Notes: a model not told the origin generated them from the letters alone. A DNA stretch of 64,000 bases from Ascaphus truei (GCA_036426205.1 CM071574.1:13285648-13349647); one strand, 5' to 3'. Shown: positions 26,092 to 39,030, numbered from the stretch's first letter. Numbers and translations are program-made.

Positions 26092-29000
26092 TCCTCCTCT
26101 CCTCTCTCTCTCCCTCTTCCTCCCTCCCCAGCCATCAAGTCCTTGGCATCATTATCTTCGTCACTAAATCCTACTGGATACAAGGCTGCAAACATTGTAC
26201 ACCAATCACAGATCTTATAACCCAAAGGAACTTCAACTTACTGAGAAATCCTTGCCAGATCCTGTCTGCAGTCAAGATCATTCCTCTTAAATACATCTCT
26301 CTGCACAGAACTATTCATTTTTAATACACTGATGCCAATATCTCCGTGTGGATTCCTGCCTTTTGGTTATTATTTGATTTTGCTTTTATGTATATTCTTG
26401 TTTTAAACCCCCCAAACAAAATCAAGTTTTAGGTATGAGTGTAGTGTTTTTTTTTTTTTTTTTTTTTAAATGCTGCACTATTGGTTTGTTTTTTTTTGCC
26501 TTTATTACAGATTCCCTCCCAGAAGTACGCGATTGCATTTGAAGAAGAATGCACTATTTCTCCAGTTATTTTGTTTGCAAATACAGGTCACGGAGTAAAA
26601 TAACTCTGCCTCCATCATATTTGTTGCATAGAAAATAGCAAATACTTTCTATGGGATAAATGACATAAGGCAGTTTTTTTTTAGGGTGACAGTAAGTTTG
26701 CTACATTTCTTTAATGCATATAGAAGAAAAAAAAACCTAACTGTATTTGTGATTAAGTCGTTATATATGTAGATCTGTGATGGGATTCCTGGAGAATACA
26801 GCGTTCTACTGTATGGTTAATTAAATCATCAGTCAAAAGCTTCCAGTGTGACGTTTCTGTCCTAATCCAATCAGGTTTCCTAGGTCCGACAAGAAGACAG
26901 ATATTCTCAACATCTGGAATTCAGCAATTTAGTAAGAACTGAACATTATTAACCAATTCAAGTCTGCTTCCCAAGGGAGGATTCTAAGATTAAGTGTTTT
27001 AACCAATGCTCTACAGGTTTCACGAAGATTGTTGCAACATCTATTAACATAATAAATAGATCTGCACAAATTTGTGTGTGGCTCATGTAGCATTTAAACA
27101 TTAATTTTATTCTGTTTATCCCCTAAACCAGGAAAAGGGGGATATATCAAAATTGTATATAAATTGCATTTACATATGTTAATTCTGAAATGTATATTTT
27201 CTTAAGGTGAAACTATTTAGATGCATAAGTAATGTTTTATCTTGTAACAAGATCTGTGCTTTAATTGATGGATGTTGCGAAATATATTTGGCAAAATACA
27301 TTATAGACTGTACACTTAAAAACTTCTAAATATAAGTTTTGAACTGTTAAAAGCAAGTGTTAATATCAAAACATGATTCATATTGTAAAATACCTAATGT
27401 AATATGTATTTTTAGAATACGTATATCGTTGAAATCATGTTTGTTGTTTCTATAATTACAAATGTACACATCAAAGAATAAACAAGGGGGATTAAACATG
27501 CACAAACACACTTGTAACACTCTTTATATAAATAATACTTTAGGTTGTTCCTTTTTTTAGCTAATCGCACGAATCATGTATTATATAAAATAAAACTCGA
27601 TACCCCTTGTATTTGAAGATAATCAATTCACGTCTCTCAGCTTTAAGAGGGAATAAATAAAGTTCAGTGACCCTATGCAGTCTCAGATGCATCCATCCTT
27701 GAGACTGTTATGTACAAGGGTGTGAAGGATACTCGTGATGAATGTTCTGTTTCCTAAGACCCTCTTAGAGTTCGGGTACCCATGTCAGCCAATCAATTGT
27801 TTTTCAAAACCATTTATTAAACGACTTCGAACAAAAAAAAAAACCCTCACTAAAACTCGTTGGGCATCTGGTGTTTCACAGACTTCACATTTCATGATTA
27901 GTATCTACTCAATGCTCTTTTATTCGTGCAAAACCTTATCAGTAAAAATAGAGGAAATACTGAAAACAGCACAATTTACAGTTATTTGTCGATATGTATA
28001 TTGTTGTTCCCTTTTACTGTTGCTAATGTTTTTCGTGTATCCTCTGTAGAACGTTTTTAGAAATGCTGTGTGTACATTTTCCAGTTTATTAATAATCTGT
28101 ACAAAGTACACCACTGGAAATCAGATTCACAGACTCAACCATACATGTTAATTACAAATACTATGCATAGAATGCTTACCTCCCCTGTTATGTATGTTCA
28201 GTGTCACAGTCCACATCCTTCAAAGCAAATCCTTTTATAAATACCCTATATAGGTGTACCTACATCTAGACTACATTCTTAGAATAAAACTGTCAGTGTG
28301 TCTGTCCAGTAGTATTTCAAAAGACCTTACTATTAACCCAGAATAATTACTTCAGTTAAAACTTGCAACGAGCTTCATGTTGTCAAATAGATGTTTGTGA
28401 GGTTTAATAATTAATAAGTGTTTATGATTTCTACCTATGTGTTTTAATGTTTCCAATCTACTGATCATGATCTGATCAGTTATAAGCAAATGCTCGGTAC
28501 TCTGGAATATATACCAAGACTATATACATTGCTAACCCTATAATGCAGGGGTTAACATATGACTAACATACAGTACACCATGACTTTGGCAAGCCTTACA
28601 ATCACACACCAAGGCCACTCAAATCCCCAGGCTCTTATTTCTTTCCTCCTGTTGAACTAATGTTTGTCTTGTTTCTTCTTTAAGCCTTTTATGACATAAC
28701 TGTTCCTAGTTCTGGTATTGTGAGTGTGTCCCAATTGTACCTCATGTCTGATCCTAGAGCTGACATCTATGAGATATATGAGCTAATGGGAAATACAATA
28801 ATATCTGCACAATATTTGCTGGACAAACATTTCAATAATTGCAACCTGAGAGTTTTGCTTTCATGTAGCAGGCAGGAGAATGGCGGGAGCACCTAGGTTT
28901 TATTTGGCTTAAAGCTGCGAAGGACCTCGGGTTAAAAAGAAAGGGGATGTTGTGGCCATAGCAAAAACACTACATCTGCAATGAAGTGAACTCATTTTTT

Positions 29001-29782
29001 TTTTAAAGAAGGAAGGGTTCTGAAACCATGGAGTGTATGATGAGGTGGGAGGAACTCCATAAATATCGGTTTGCTTGCTGGATGCTGGTAATGGGAAATG
29101 CTCTTCTTGTCTGGTGGTTAAAAATGACAACGGTCAGCTTTTCCACTTCTCAAAATGAACTTAGCATTATCAGAGATGCATGCACATAAACCAGGGGAAG
29201 TTTTATCATATAGATATTAGTATCCTTGCTATACTGAAGATGAAAGAACAAACGAACAGCACAGACCCCAACAATTAACATACATTGTATATTAATATAT
29301 TTGGTGCTGTATTTTGCACCATTGTTGTACCAGTTTTGCAGCAGTGAGAATTTGTTACATGTACTCACAGGGAATGGAGGTGAGATCAATAACTCTTTCC
29401 TATATAATCACTTGTTTTTGCTATGTGTATGGATATGAACAGTGATAGACTGGGAGGACTGCACCCTTGCACATGGGCAGGATAGTCTGCTACAAGAGCA
29501 GGTTTGATGTATTCTCCAGTGTAAAGTATGACATGACAGAGGTATGTTTCAGTGCAGCTTATAACTCTCCCGTCCCTCTCCAGCTGTCACTTGTGATCTC
29601 TCCAGGTTCCAGCCCTGGACTCAGCCCTGCCCAGCTTCCTTGTCCTCAACTGAAGGGCGCTGTTTCCTGCCTCTCTCCTCGTGTTAGAGGGCGGGGTGTT
29701 ACAACAGTGTACAGATCAATGTCAGGTACTGATAAGAGCTGATAAGAGCTGACACACACGAATGAAGAATATAGCACAAGGT

Positions 29783-29960
<178 letters not shown>

Positions 29961-30395
29961 CAGTAATCAATGCATGAGAGAACAAGGGGATGCATTACTG
30001 TTTTAGTAATTAAGAAACAGAGGAAGGGATGTATCTCTGCAATGTTGCGGAGGAAGAAATGGCAATATTTAGTAACAGCTCTTATATTAAGGAGGAGTTG
30101 AATTGTTGATTGTCCCTTGGCAACATACTTGTTATAAGAACAATTGGATCTGGTTTTGGAGGGTGTATGAGGAGCTCTGCCTTAGACATATTACGTTTAA
30201 GGCGATGAAGGGCCAACCAGGCAGAGATTGTTATTAGGTTTCATTTTAAATGTATAAGTCAAGGGCAGATAAATATAGTTGTGTGCCATGAACATAGAGA
30301 TGATAGGTGAAGCAACTGAGAGTGTATACATAGAGTAGAATAGGAGAACTCAAACAGAGCCTTGGAGTAAGACAACAGAGAGACCCATGAAACGA

Positions 30396-31056
30396 GATGA
30401 AGAGCCTCCATATAAATCTTGTCAAGACCACAGTGATGTTCAACAAATGTGTCAAATCAACAAAGATCGAAATAAATGGAATAGGACTAGAAGACTTTGA
30501 AGCCTATTTCTACCTTGGCCGACAAGTAACAATGGATAGGAATTACAAATTAAATAAGAGAATGAAGGTGGCATGCTGTGTATTTGGAAGAAACAATACA
30601 ATCTTGCAATTGTACCTTCCGCTTTGCTACAAAACAAAAGTGTGCTAATGTATGGTTGTGAAACGTGTATGCAAAGATAATTGTGAAGCTTCAGACAACC
30701 TAAAGAGTTTGGCGAGATTTACGTTGGGTATTACCCAAAGAGACAGGGAAAAAAATAATGAATGGGCTCAAAACCAAAGAAAAGTCTGTGACATCATCAC
30801 AAGGGTGAAGAAATGAAAATGGCAGTGGGCAGGACATATCGCAAGAGGAAATGACCATCGGTGGAAAAAGATAGTATTTGACTGGATTCCTACATGTATC
30901 AAAAGATATCACAGACAACAAGTAAGATGGGAGGATGAAATAAACAAATGTGTTGCCGCAACATGGAGAAGAGAGGCTTGGAACTGCAGTACCTTGAGAA
31001 TCATTGTGGAGGCCTTCATCCAGCAGTGGATCAACAAGGGCTGAAGATGATGATAT
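30396..31056 (+). mobile_element. RTE-type LINE, 5'-truncated, broken reverse-transcriptase C-terminus
   Basis: Translation gives a stretch like LHINLVKTTVMFNK...EINGIGLEDFEAYFYLG, the C-terminal part of an RTE-clade reverse transcriptase (families with NLSKTKVMFN...YVYLGQ). After a frame break come MYGCETC and, further on, GHIARGNDHRWKKIVFDWIP and WINKG-like segments, also in known order. The element ends in GAAGATGATGAT, the short tandem 3' end expected for RTE. Several stops and shifts show that it is dead. The 5' end is truncated at about 30396. Confidence 0.8.
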
Positions 31057-31373
31057 ATAATATTGCAACTTGGGGGACGTGTGGTCACCTCTTTAACCGA
31101 CATTAAGAACCCTGTGCGAATGAATCAATGAATCAATTAATACATTTTAAACAAAGGTATCTAAGCTCAGAAAAATGTTCACCTTCCCAATAGATAAATA
31201 GAAGGTGAATTATATATTTACTTTTACAATTGACTTCATTGTTGGGGTTGCACAATGGAAGAGTATCGGGACAATATGTTGTCTGAGGGCTTTGGGCTCT
31301 TTTCCTTATTTGTTTTTCTTGTGTTTTATAAATATAAAAGTCTGGTAATGTGAACCTTATCAGGTGTTGTTAG

Positions 31374-31714
31374 TAGAGATGGACACATTTTTATTGGCGG
31401 ATTTCAATCCACCACGGATCGGCTGGTTTCTTTAGCCCGTGCATTTCAGCGGATCAGTCTAAAAAATACTGATTCGCCCGTTGCGGATTTTTTTTAACAC
31501 TGACAATTCACTTGCGGATTCATCCGCTGACGAATTTTAAGAATTCAATTTGTGGATCCGGATTGCTGAACTTGCAAATTGGATTCTTAAATCCAGCAAC
31601 AGATGGCGGAATCCGTGGATGGATTGTTATAATCCCCCAGCGGATTGTATCCAGTGGCGGTTTTGGATTCATCCGCGCGGATTGAAACTGCAACAATCCG
31701 TCAGCGGATTTCTA
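31374..31714. mobile_element. hAT MITE rich in GCGGATT motifs, perfect 8-bp duplication
   Basis: Begins TAGAGATGGACACATTT and ends GCGGATTTCTA. Flanked by identical 8-mers GTTGTTAG (31366-31373 and 31715-31722), which fit nTnnnnAn. The interior is built of repeated GCGGATT/AATCCGC motifs in both orientations. A relative in opposite orientation lies at 48660-48935. Length 341 bp, non-coding. Confidence 0.85.
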
Positions 31715-31722
31715 GTTGTTAG

Positions 31723-32454
31723 ATATGTGTCATTTAAATGCCACATTATAGATCAGACTACATGAAACCTGGGATTTTTGTAGCTCTTTCAGAATATTAT
31801 GTTTCTGGCTCACAATAAAAATACAGCTCGCAACTTGTTGTGCCTTGCTGAAGCCAACACATATGGTACTCGAGGAGAAATAATATTGTGTTAGTAAATA
31901 TTGATTTCTTATAAAATAGTGCATTTAGCAGTGCATTTCAAAGTTTGCTTGTACTTATTGTTATACATTTGTAACAAGCACATTGTAAATAGCTTTATAT
32001 GGCTTTTGAAGTTATGATAATTTTACTTTGAAACACCACTAACACGTTCTTTTTACATTTTATGTTTATTTAATGGATTTTTGAGAAAGGTGTTGGTATT
32101 CAGTAATACGTTTTACCCTTTTTTTTGCCTCTCCCATGAGAAAACCAAAGCTTTGGTGGGAGATCTTTGGGAATTGTACAGATTATGATCATTTCAGTTT
32201 TTGCATTACTTTTTGTTTTGGTAGTACGTTGGCTGTATAGCGCTTTGTCTATATATATATTTAATCCATGCTGTTTCTATTTATCTCAAAGATGGGCTAT
32301 TATGTTACGTTTACAGAATGTCAACATTGACTGTAAAAATACACATATTTAAATCACTTTTTGGAGCCACATTACCAGTATTTTGATTAGTTTTTTACCC
32401 CTTCGAGGTCACATGGCCATAGAAAAACTTAAAATAATTCCTTATAAATTGATC
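31723..32454. other. Intergenic, nothing recognised
   Basis: AT-rich sequence between two hAT MITEs with no gene or repeat that I recognise. Confidence 0.4.
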
Positions 32455-32462
32455 TTCTAAGA

Positions 32463-32618
32463 CAGGGGTGGCCAACTCAAGTCTTCAAGGGCCACCAATA
32501 AATCAGGTTTTCTGGAGTTCCATGCTTCAGCACAGGTGGCACAACCTATGTTGAAGCAGGATTATCCTTAGAACCTGACCTGTTGATGGCCCTTGAGGAC
32601 TGGAGTTGACCACTCCTG
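32463..32618. mobile_element. Palindromic hAT MITE (CAGGGGTGG termini), copy 2
   Basis: Left end CAGGGGTGGCCAACTC, right end the inverse (GAGTTGACCACTCCTG). The arms are near inverse complements (AGTCTTCAAGGGCCACC against GGCCCTTGAGGACTGG). Flanks TTCTAAGA and TTCTAAGG match at 7 of 8 with central TA. Length 156 bp. Confidence 0.9.
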
Positions 32619-32626
32619 TTCTAAGG

Positions 32627-33091
32627 AGCTCTTTAGTGTTCAGCATAATTACAATGTCCCAGCAGTTTAATACCATTTCTGAACTGTATTTGTGGCTTGT
32701 TCTGTTCACGTAGTGCAACTTAATAAATCAGATTTGGGACAACATTTTCGAGCATGAGGACCACAAAAACAACTGTAGTGTGAGTTTTGTAGCCTTGAAT
32801 AAAAGACGCCTGTGTTGTGCAAAGTTATGTAAGATTGTCATGTGAATATAGATTTCACTGAGAACCAACGGAAACTCGCAGACCACGCTCAATTATGACA
32901 CATACCCTTGTGACTTATTTCAAATAAACAAGACCTTAAAGGACATTGTTGGAAAGAATGAAAACATCTAGTACTAAGATTCAATAAATGTACTGTATCT
33001 TCTAATAAGAAATCAGATCAATTAGCTTTTTATCTTGTAGACTTGTATTTTGATTTGGAAACAATTGGGATTTCTTCTGCACTGTGTGGTC
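32627..33091. other. Intergenic, nothing recognised
   Basis: AT-rich spacer without recognised gene or repeat. Confidence 0.4.
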
Positions 33092-33534
33092 TTAAAGGAG
33101 CAATTCATGCTCTTTCTTTTATTATAATTTTTTTAAACATAGGTTTAAAGCAGGGGGTCACTGGAGCTGAACTTCAATCATTGCAGCTCCGCAGAGCCCT
33201 TGGTTCCGGAGATGCAGCCCTCCAAAGGGAGGGCCGGTATCTCTGCAAAGTTTAAAGCTTCCGTGTCACGCGGGCCAATAGGAAACCAAACCTGATGACG
33301 TCACGGCTTTCTATTGGCTCTCAGGGCACGGGATCTTTGAACCTGCGCCATTACGTGAACCCTGCTTGCCGACTGGAGTGGCTATCGTCACCTCCTATGG
33401 ATGTAAGTATCTCCCGAAGCAGGGGGTCCCCAGAGCTGAAATGAATGGGGTTCAGCTCGGGAAACACCATGCTTCAATCCTATATTCAATAAATGTTTTT
33501 GAAAAAACAATCCCCCGCTCGGATTGCCACTAAA
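33092..33534. mobile_element. TTAA-type (Kolobok-like) MITE, degenerate ends
   Basis: Left terminus TTAAAGGAGCAATTC and reverse complement of the right terminus TTTAGTGGCAATCC are similar. The interior contains inverted CAGGGGGTC blocks (33149 and 33419) and inverted CCTATTGGC/GCCAATAGG motifs. The same architecture occurs at 59565 and, with clear TTAA duplications, at 60144. About 440 bp, non-coding. Confidence 0.55.
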
Positions 33535-34301
33535 AGCAGGAACAGTTTGTTTCAAAGCATTTCATGATTGTGTCTCATTTTACATTTTGCCCAAGGTGGT
33601 AACCCTCTGAGGCAACGTGAACTGGTCCGCAAGTGGAAAATGTGCACATAATTGCGCTACAGACAGAGAGAAAGTGAGTCTATATACCTTATACAAACGC
33701 TGAGAGCCTGAATGAGTCTTGGCACCTGTTTACTGAGCTCAAATGATTTCTATGGTACTTAAAATATTGCTTCCAATTAATTCTGTTTTTTGTGCTTTTC
33801 ATGGTTTCCCATAATAACAATGTGTTGACAAAATTTGACATAACCTGTCGCAGAATTCAGATGTGCAGGTTTCATGAAATCTAATTAACACTGTACTTAA
33901 ATAGAGTGTGTCTTTCCTATTACAATATATGTTGCTTTCTCTTGTTACTGTAATTATGCAAATATGCCTAGTTTAAGTCTTAACATATTCTCTTGCTAGT
34001 GTAGTCACCTTAGACATGACAAATTCGTAGGGGGGAATATGTATCAAGATGATGCAATTTGCTCCACAACACAGAGCAAACAAGTTCATTTATGTCAATT
34101 TGTGCCAGTTGTAAATGTCTGACACGTGTTCATCCCATTTTTGATGCAGATCTCTTAGGAGCAGAAGTTAATGCCATCTACAACTGAGCTGTTTATTTCA
34201 TGCAAAGCGAATGGAACTGCGCGAGTTGTTGGCACACATTTGGACGCATCCCATTATTATATTGCGCTGAGTATTCCCTCCTCTAACTCTTATAACCGAC
34301 C
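33535..34301. other. Intergenic; possible eroded MITE from 34031
   Basis: No gene. A block starting GGGGGAATATGTATCAAG at 34031 has a weak inverse match around 34465-34490, which could be the ends of an old MITE that later received the hAT copy at 34310. This is uncertain. Confidence 0.3.
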
Positions 34302-34309
34302 CCCAAAAC

Positions 34310-34436
34310 CAGGTGTGAACAACTCCAGTCCTCAAGGGCCACCAACAGGTCAGGTTTTAATATCCCTGCTTCAGCACAGGTGACTCAGCCAAAGAGGACC
34401 TTTGGGGCCCTTGAGGACTGGAGTGGTCCACCCCTT
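34310..34436. mobile_element. Palindromic hAT MITE, copy 3 (shortened)
   Basis: Left end CAGGTGTGAACAACTCC with CAGTCCTCAAGGGCCACC. Right arm GGGCCCTTGAGGACTGG to CCACCCCTT. Flanks CCCAAAAC and CCCAAAAT match at 7 of 8. The central part is partly deleted compared with 35172-35365. Confidence 0.85.
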
Positions 34437-34681
34437 CCCAAAATGTTCAATGGCGCAAGTGGAATACATTTGAAGCAAAGCACATTGATACGTTGATGCA
34501 AAGAGCAAGAATAACCCATATTGTAGCTGTTCTTTGAGCAATCTCCCGTTTACACATGGTCCCTTAGTACTTGAAACTCCTCCTTCCGCTCGCTCAGCGA
34601 CTCATTTTTAATTTGGGAAGTGCAGACTCTGGGAAGGTAAAGTGGGCTTTAATTAAAAATATATAATATTTTTCCTAATAT

Positions 34682-34880
34682 AGAGCTGACGATGTACGCT
34701 GCACTCTACATAAAATTTTGCAGTCAAAATCAGTCACTGCCCTGCAGAGCTTACAATCTAATTTGGATGGGATCAGGGGGATGGAGTGACTTGTCCAAGG
34801 TCCCTAAGTGTTAACACTGGTATTTGAACTGGAGGCACTTGATTCACAGTGTCATTACCACTGAGTTACTCCTTCAAATC
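34682..34880 (-). repeat. CORE-type SINE, minus strand
   Basis: Read on the minus strand: GGAGTAACTCAGTGGTAATG (A-box-like), CAGTTCAAATACC (B-box-like), then GGACCTTGGACAAGTCACTC (CORE) and TTAGATTGTAAGCTCTGCAG (tail). The same order as the plus-strand copy at 14441. Confidence 0.75.
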
Positions 34881-35171
34881 CCACCCTTAAGTATGTTATT
34901 TGCATATTTCACTTGTAAAACATCAACATTACACACGAGAATCCTTTAATCTTTTCATATATTATAAAAAAAACAGATAGTTTAACTTTTGATGGTATAA
35001 ACTTCCAATGCTGCTTTAATGACACAACGATAATTCTACCCCCTTTGCTTTAATACTGAGATTAACAACATGGATAATAACGCATGTGACTTGAATATTG
35101 ATGTTTCTCAACTAGATTGCATTTACACTGCACGACACACCAAGAGCAAGAGAAGTGTGAAGCTAAACAGC

Positions 35172-35365
35172 CAGGGTGGGCAACTGCAGTCCTCAAGGGC
35201 CAGCAACAGGTCAGGTTTTCAGGATATCCCTGCTTCAGCACAGGTGGCTCAATCAGTGACTCAGTCAAAGCCTGCGCCACTGATTGAGCCATCTATGCTG
35301 AAGCAGGGATATCCTGAAAACCTGACCAGTTGGTAGCTCTTGAAGGCTGGAGTTGACTATGCCTG
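35172..35365. mobile_element. Palindromic hAT MITE, copy 4 (full length)
   Basis: Left arm CAGGGTGGGCAACTGCAG and right arm ending AGTTGACTATGCCTG fold on each other through GATATCCCTGCTTCAGCA and TGCTGAAGCAGGGATATC. Length 194 bp. No convincing target duplication, so one flank may have changed. Confidence 0.85.
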
Positions 35366-36954
35366 TTGTAAAACCATGTGTAGCATTTGGTGCAGGGGTG
35401 GTGGGGGGATGTCTTTGCAGCATATCGTATGAGGCCCTCCGATTGCCAAATCCGGTCTCAGTGACTTTGTAACTTGGTAATGTACTGTAAATTATGCAAG
35501 ATGACTACACTACCCCTCTGGCTGTGGAGGGGTTAAAACATTTTAATTCAACCTGATGTTCTAAAAACCTTTAGTGAAGTTCAGGTAAATGTGCTCCAGT
35601 TTTGCTCGAATACGAAATAGCTTTTCTTGTATACAAACGTTTTACAATGAAAATAATACGATAGATTATAGTCCTTACACGTGAATAATCGCCGTCTTTT
35701 TATTTTACGGCATGCTTTCTTTATTACACGATAAACTATGCTGAGAGTCCAAAAATGTGTTTAATATGATTGAAGTGTTGGCAACCTTGAGATCAAACAT
35801 ACATTTCCAGGCTCTTTGTAAGTTTGAAAACCAAAACTATGTTTTAGGGAAATATTTCTATTTCCAACGGTGTGGTTTTTCAGAACCTTTACTTTCATGT
35901 GCACTCCTGCCAAATACCACATTCTCTACCTTGCATTAAATAAAAAAATAGGCCCAGTCAGAGAGGCACAGCAGAAACAATCATTACCATATTTTATTGT
36001 TTCATTTCTTATAATATAACAGCGATTTGGCACCAAAGCCATTCACATTGGTCATTTGAACTTTTGTACAAACAAAATGAACGCTGGCAAGATTTCCTTG
36101 CTGTGTATATCCAAATAAATGAAGTAAGGGGAATCAGACGCTATATAGTAAGGTCATGAAGTTGTTTCGCTTGTAGTGATTTTCGGTGGTATATGTGTAC
36201 TCTGGCTCCGAGCCCATACTGATTAGAAAAAATAAAAAGACTGTTTGTAAATTAACTGTCTGCAAACATCACATAACTTTATGCAGGATAGATCATTTAG
36301 GCAATAAAGCAAATATACACATGTATTAGACATTTAATTGTCTTCATGTTTATCAAGACACAAGTAAAAGCTTGTCTTCATTAATTATAGAGGGACAGGA
36401 ATTAATGGTTCAGTGTAATTGCCACAAAAGTCTACCATTATTAATTCTTAACAGTTTAAGGGCCATAAATTGAGTGATGTCTTCTTTTGTATCCTATTCT
36501 GAATTTCTTTTTTATATATTGGAATGCATTATCTTATTCCATAAAGATTAATTTGCATCAGTCAAGTACATAAATAATGAACATAATCCACGCGGGTTCA
36601 AGGAGTATATTTATTAAAATATATTGACTAACACTCTCCTTGGCATTTCCATTTGCTATTTTTTTTGTGTGTGCAAAAGCCTTCCAAATTCAGAAAATAG
36701 TTATTGCTGAAGTTATGTAATTCTTTTTATTCCATTAATACTTTTAGATGCGTTGGGTAGATATTTTTTTTTAAATTGGTTGCCAATCGTGGCCCTTTGA
36801 AAAATGAAGGTGAGGAAGTGCATGATTGCCCTTTAGACTGTAGGTTAAGAATCCTCTACAGACTATATTCAACATAATTACAAGTACCTAGAGCCCACAT
36901 AAAAATAGTATTCTATCCCTATTTTCTGGTATTCCTACTGATACTAATCCATAG
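35366..36954. other. Intergenic, nothing recognised
   Basis: AT-rich, apparently unique sequence. No gene or transposon end seen. Confidence 0.4.
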
Positions 36955-36983
36955 GTATATATAATTATATATATTATATATAT

Positions 36984-37025
<42 letters not shown>

Positions 37026-37112
37026 ATGCTGATTATATTATTGATATATATTATATATAATATATATATTTAATTATAATATATTATATATATATATATA
37101 ATATATACCTAT
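36955..37112. repeat. (AT)n-rich palindromic block
   Basis: TAGGTATATA at the left mirrors TATATACCTA at the right. The sequence CCTATGCTGATTA occurs twice (37023 and 37108). It lies directly beside the large inverted duplication and is a likely fragile site. Confidence 0.85.
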
Positions 37113-37127
37113 GCTGATTAGATTAGA

Positions 37128-37812
37128 GGGGTTCAGATTGAATGCAGCTGTGGTTTCAGAGTCCTTTGTACTCCAGGGGCATTAACATTCCAGAAGGTGG
37201 GGCTGACGAAACACAGCAGTAAGCAAATGCTGAGATTAACCTTTAGTATGCTGGTTCTGTGCAGAAGGGAGAAGCTCTTGGGGAACCCTTCGGGGGAGGA
37301 TCAATAGAGATGTAGACTGAGGGGTTCAGATTGAATGCAGCCTTGGTCTTTGATATGCCTTGGAATCCAGTCAACTACCATTTGTGTCTAAGAATGGTCA
37401 TTTATTTATATATATGTGTGTGTGTGTGTGTTAAAGAAGCGTACAATGATACTATTACAAAAATGCCACAATAACCAGTAGAGGATCGCAAGGGTATAGA
37501 AAGTAAAATAGCAAGACATATCGCAAGAATAAATGACCATTCTTGGACACAAATGGTAGTTGACTGGATTCCAAGGCATATCAAAGACCAAGGCTGCATT
37601 CAATCTGAACCCCTCAGTCTACATCTTTATTGATTCCCCCCCCGAAGGGTTCCCCAAGAGCTTCTCCCTTCTGCACAGAACCAGCATGCTAAGGGTTATT
37701 CTCAGCATTTGCTTACTGCTGTGTTTCGTCAGCCCTACCTTCTGGAATGTTAATGCCCCTGGAGTACAAAGGACTCTGAAACCACAGCTGCATTCAATCT
37801 GAACCCCTCAGT
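37128..37812. repeat. Large inverted duplication with arms of about 270-280 bp
   Basis: The left arm (37128-37397) is the reverse complement of 37529-37805. Shared landmarks are GGGGTTCAGATTGAATGCAG/CTGCATTCAATCTGAACCCC, GGGGAACCCTTCGGGG/CCCCGAAGGGTTCCCC and GGAATCCAGTCAACTACCA/TGGTAGTTGACTGGATTCC. The spacer of about 130 bp includes a TG run. Both arms contain the junction between an RTE LINE remnant and an unrelated insert, so the duplication happened after that insertion. The arms differ by a few substitutions and small indels. Confidence 0.9.
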
Positions 37813-38046
37813 TTACATCTGCATTGCCTCAATGGTGGACAGCCTTTGGTACAGCTGAAGGGCATCCAAAGGGTGTGAGCCGTTTGCTGACGTTCGTTGA
37901 TGTTTGGTGTTTTACAATTGCTGTATTTCAATCTGAAACTCACCTGTCCTTTTATCCCCTGTATCCTATTTTCCAACTCTAACTATCCATGAAATGTCTG
38001 TGAATTGACTGTATAACGTTTGTTAATTTAATGTAACCATCATAAC

Positions 38047-38216
38047 CAGTGCTTGTCAAATCCACTCGCCCACTCGTCTGGGGCGAGTATATTTTGTAAG
38101 CTGGCGAGGCGGCAGGACTGACTCCATACCGGAGCAGAAGAAGAAGCTGTCGGCTGGAGAAGACGATCACATGGTCAGAAGGTCAAGCGTCTTTTTCTCT
38201 ACTTTGTCGAGCCCTA
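38047..38216. mobile_element. hAT MITE (CAGTGCTTGTCAAA), perfect 8-bp duplication
   Basis: Begins CAGTGCTTGTCAAATCC; the inverse of the right end is TAGGGCTCGACAAAG. Identical 8-mers ATCATAAC flank it (38039-38046, 38217-38224), fitting nTnnnnAn. It is nested in a LINE tail, which is itself inside the RTE remnant. Length 170 bp. Confidence 0.88.
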
Positions 38217-38224
38217 ATCATAAC

Positions 38225-38303
38225 TCTGTACGCAGGACATACTTGAAAACGAGAGGTAACTCTCAATGTTTTACTTCCTGTTAAAACATTCTAAAAATAG
38301 ATA
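38225..38303 (+). repeat. LINE-like 3' tail (GAGAGGTAACTCTCAATG type)
   Basis: Shares CTTGAAAACGAGAGGTAACT, CTCAATG and TTACTTCCTG with 55836-55905 (same strand) and the inverse of 46925-47020, each ending near an AATAAATA run. This looks like the 3' end of one dispersed non-LTR retroelement or SINE family. Confidence 0.6.
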
Positions 38304-39030
38304 AATACTAAATAAGGCGATGACCAAAAGTAAGATGGGAGAATAAAATCAGCAAATTTATTGGAGCAACATGGAGATAAGAGGCGTGCAACCGCAGTAC
38401 CTGGAAGATCATTGGGGAGGCCTTCTTCCAGCAGTGGATGGACAAGAGCTGAAGATGATGATATACATATGAATAAAGATATATACTTGTAACTATTGTT
38501 TTTCACATAACCTTGGCTCATCTTTGATCATAGAAATTACCCTGAATAAATGTTTGCATTACATGGCTGGAGCCTCAAAGGAAATGTGTGTTGTCACAGG
38601 CAAATGGAACAACAACACAGTGATGGTAGTGGGCCAGTGACCAGCATACTTAAGGTTAAGCCGTGTCCCTGGCTCCTATCTGTCCTTCCTTGGGGCTCAT
38701 CTGTCTACCAGACCCCAGGGATACCCCGTTTTTACACGCCCGGTAGCCCCTGGCATACCCTACAAATGTAATGCTTTATTCCTGTGTTGTGTGTGTAAAC
38801 TGTAACAAAGAATAACAATGTGTTTGTGCAACATATCAAGCAATAGCCAAGGTCTCTGGACATGTGGTCTGAGAAACCCTTTGTGCAGCCCGCATATCCA
38901 GAGAACTGGCTATGGCTGAGACTGGAGGAGGAGAGGTGCAGGGAACAACGAAGAGAGTGGCCAGGGTGTGTGGAATTGTGCAGAGGGGTGGGGCAGGGGG
39001 AGGCTTTATACATTAGGCCGACTAGGCACA

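Larger units (their letters stand above)
37470..38465 (+). mobile_element. RTE LINE remnant split by an insertion
   Basis: The upstream part at about 37500-37590 encodes HIARINDHSWTQMVVDWIP and the downstream part at 38318-38465 encodes QVRWENKISKFIGATW-like residues ending in GAAGATGATGAT. Both match the 30.4-31.1 kb copy in order. About 730 bp of other DNA (37590-38317) lies between them, including a LINE tail and a hAT MITE. Dead element. Confidence 0.75.

Noticed and set aside
28171..28195. Minus-strand donor GAG|GTAAGC as the end of a ZEB2 5'UTR exon
   Set aside because: A good donor by itself, but no promoter or conserved leader sequence could be recognised upstream. One motif is not enough.
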